Of a stretch of 64,000 nucleotides of DNA, positions 63,212 to 64,000 are shown piece after piece (position 1 is the first letter of the stretch; the number at the start of each line of letters is the position of its first letter). Below the pieces are notes generated by a model. That model was not told where the DNA came from. It worked only from the letters and a program-made list of their open reading frames with translations, and did not search any database. The stretch is taken from positions 52,942,233-53,006,232 of the forward strand of contig NC_087067.1 in the NCBI RefSeq assembly GCF_963678635.1, read 5' to 3'. A program made the translations under genes and the position numbers. This stretch comes from Symsagittifera roscoffensis (lineage: Eukaryota; Xenacoelomorpha; Acoela; Convolutidae).

Positions 63212-64000
63212 ATATTTCAGTGATAGAATGATAAAATTTGCGAAAGTTATTATTTGTCCAAGCTCGTATTTTATCAACCACCAAAAAACCAAGCAATTGG
63301 AAAAGTTGTCAACAGATTGGGCAAAATGTTTCCCATATTCAAATATAGAAGAAAATATATTGCGGTGAATCATTTAACATTCTTGAAAAAAAACACAAAT
63401 GGAAGTCTTGCAGGATCTTTCCAAAATGCACCAACAAGGGCAATAATTGAAGCATCAAATATATTTAATAGCAATTCCAAAAAATTGAGCTTTAGCAATT
63501 ATTCTAAATTGCGAGTCCAGTCTTAAACTCACGCAGATTTTATGCACCGAAGAAAAAGTTTAAAAAAAAAACAACCATATTTGCGAAGTTTTTCGTTATG
63601 TCTTTATCCAAAGTTCTTTTCTAATTTCAAACAATTTTTTTCTCATATTCAACAAGCTTTTCTTCGTTCTTCTGCCAGAAATTTACTCAAGCCTCTGGGC
63701 ACTTTGATGGTGCTCTTGATCGTCCAGAAGCAACACATTGACCACCCCGAAATTGATCCAGTCCAGACCGGTCGCTTGACCTTTGGGTCGCTTCTGAAGC
63801 CACACTTCTTTGCTTTGCATCGAGACCTATCGAATTGAGACTGGGAGAACGACGGGACTCTAGGGACATTTCTGGGAGTAGTAGGAGCAGGCATCCTGCC
63901 TCAACATCACTCGAGAATGAGATGAGAAGATTGCTCACGCCTAAGATTTCCGTGAATAAGTCATCTTTGGTAAGTGAACAAAAAGGAGAAAGGAAGACCG
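63212..64000 (+). other. Region after the seven-exon gene, with a possible further exon at about 63,765-63,972
   Basis: No clear AATAAA follows the stop at 63,211. From an AG near 63,764 a frame stays open for about 69 codons (PDRSLDLWVASEA...; SRDISGSSRSRHPAS; LLTPKISVNKSSL) up to a strong donor TTG|GTAAGT at 63,972. Its G+C content is gene-like. It may belong to a following gene or to an alternative 3' end of the seven-exon gene. The AT-rich frame at 63,254-63,526 shows no convincing coding character. Confidence 0.35.

Noticed and set aside
63254-63526. 90-codon AT-rich frame after the seven-exon gene
   Set aside because: Composition like the surrounding non-coding DNA, no clear acceptor or donor; left unassigned.

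Overview
The window looks like AT-rich nuclear DNA of an invertebrate animal. It carries a spliced metazoan-type 14-3-3 gene, spliced genes with introns from a few dozen bases to about 20 kb, many short inverted-repeat transposons, and one very large LTR retroelement. I cannot place the phylum from the sequence.

Host genes. (1) 19-334, minus: probable last exon of an unrecognised gene. (2) 2,230-3,403, plus: a complete four-exon 14-3-3 gene. (3) 48,891 down to 10,586, minus: a four-exon, 233-residue Lys-rich, Cys-containing protein whose last intron holds the whole retroelement in antisense. (4) 36,283-38,062, plus: a small EF-hand gene nested in the first coding intron of gene 3. (5) 51,384-63,211, plus: a seven-exon, 450-residue Lys-rich protein. 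Its exon 2 exists in two tandem copies whose phases allow only one to be used at a time, and it needs two GC-AG introns. Every multi-exon model above sums to a multiple of three with matching phases. Genes 3 and 5 are head to head, about 2.5 kb apart.

Retroelement. 10,812-29,479 is an 18.7 kb Ty3-type element with two 410-bp LTRs (three differences), TG...CA ends, a 4-bp target duplication (ATCG) and a primer-binding site. It encodes two ORFs of unknown function, Gag-protease, Pol (RT, RNase H, integrase with a GPY/F-like module), a small two-helix membrane ORF, two Ser/Pro/Gln-rich ORFs, an Env-like glycoprotein broken by one frameshift, and a 603-residue ORF after env. Several consecutive ORFs overlap by 4-40 nt. 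An apparent 76-nt intron follows the last stop codon. The Env-like protein resembles, from memory, glycoproteins of chuviruses and of BEL/Pao elements. A related 5' LTR with its primer site survives at about 50 kb.

The rest is introns and intergenic DNA full of non-autonomous transposons: two families with 8-bp target duplications (one copy nested in another), several foldback elements, a nearly identical 1.65-kb tandem duplication at 41.9-45.5 kb, a 1.3-kb insertion rich in GCGGAATCCGC palindromes, and a 10-bp minisatellite.
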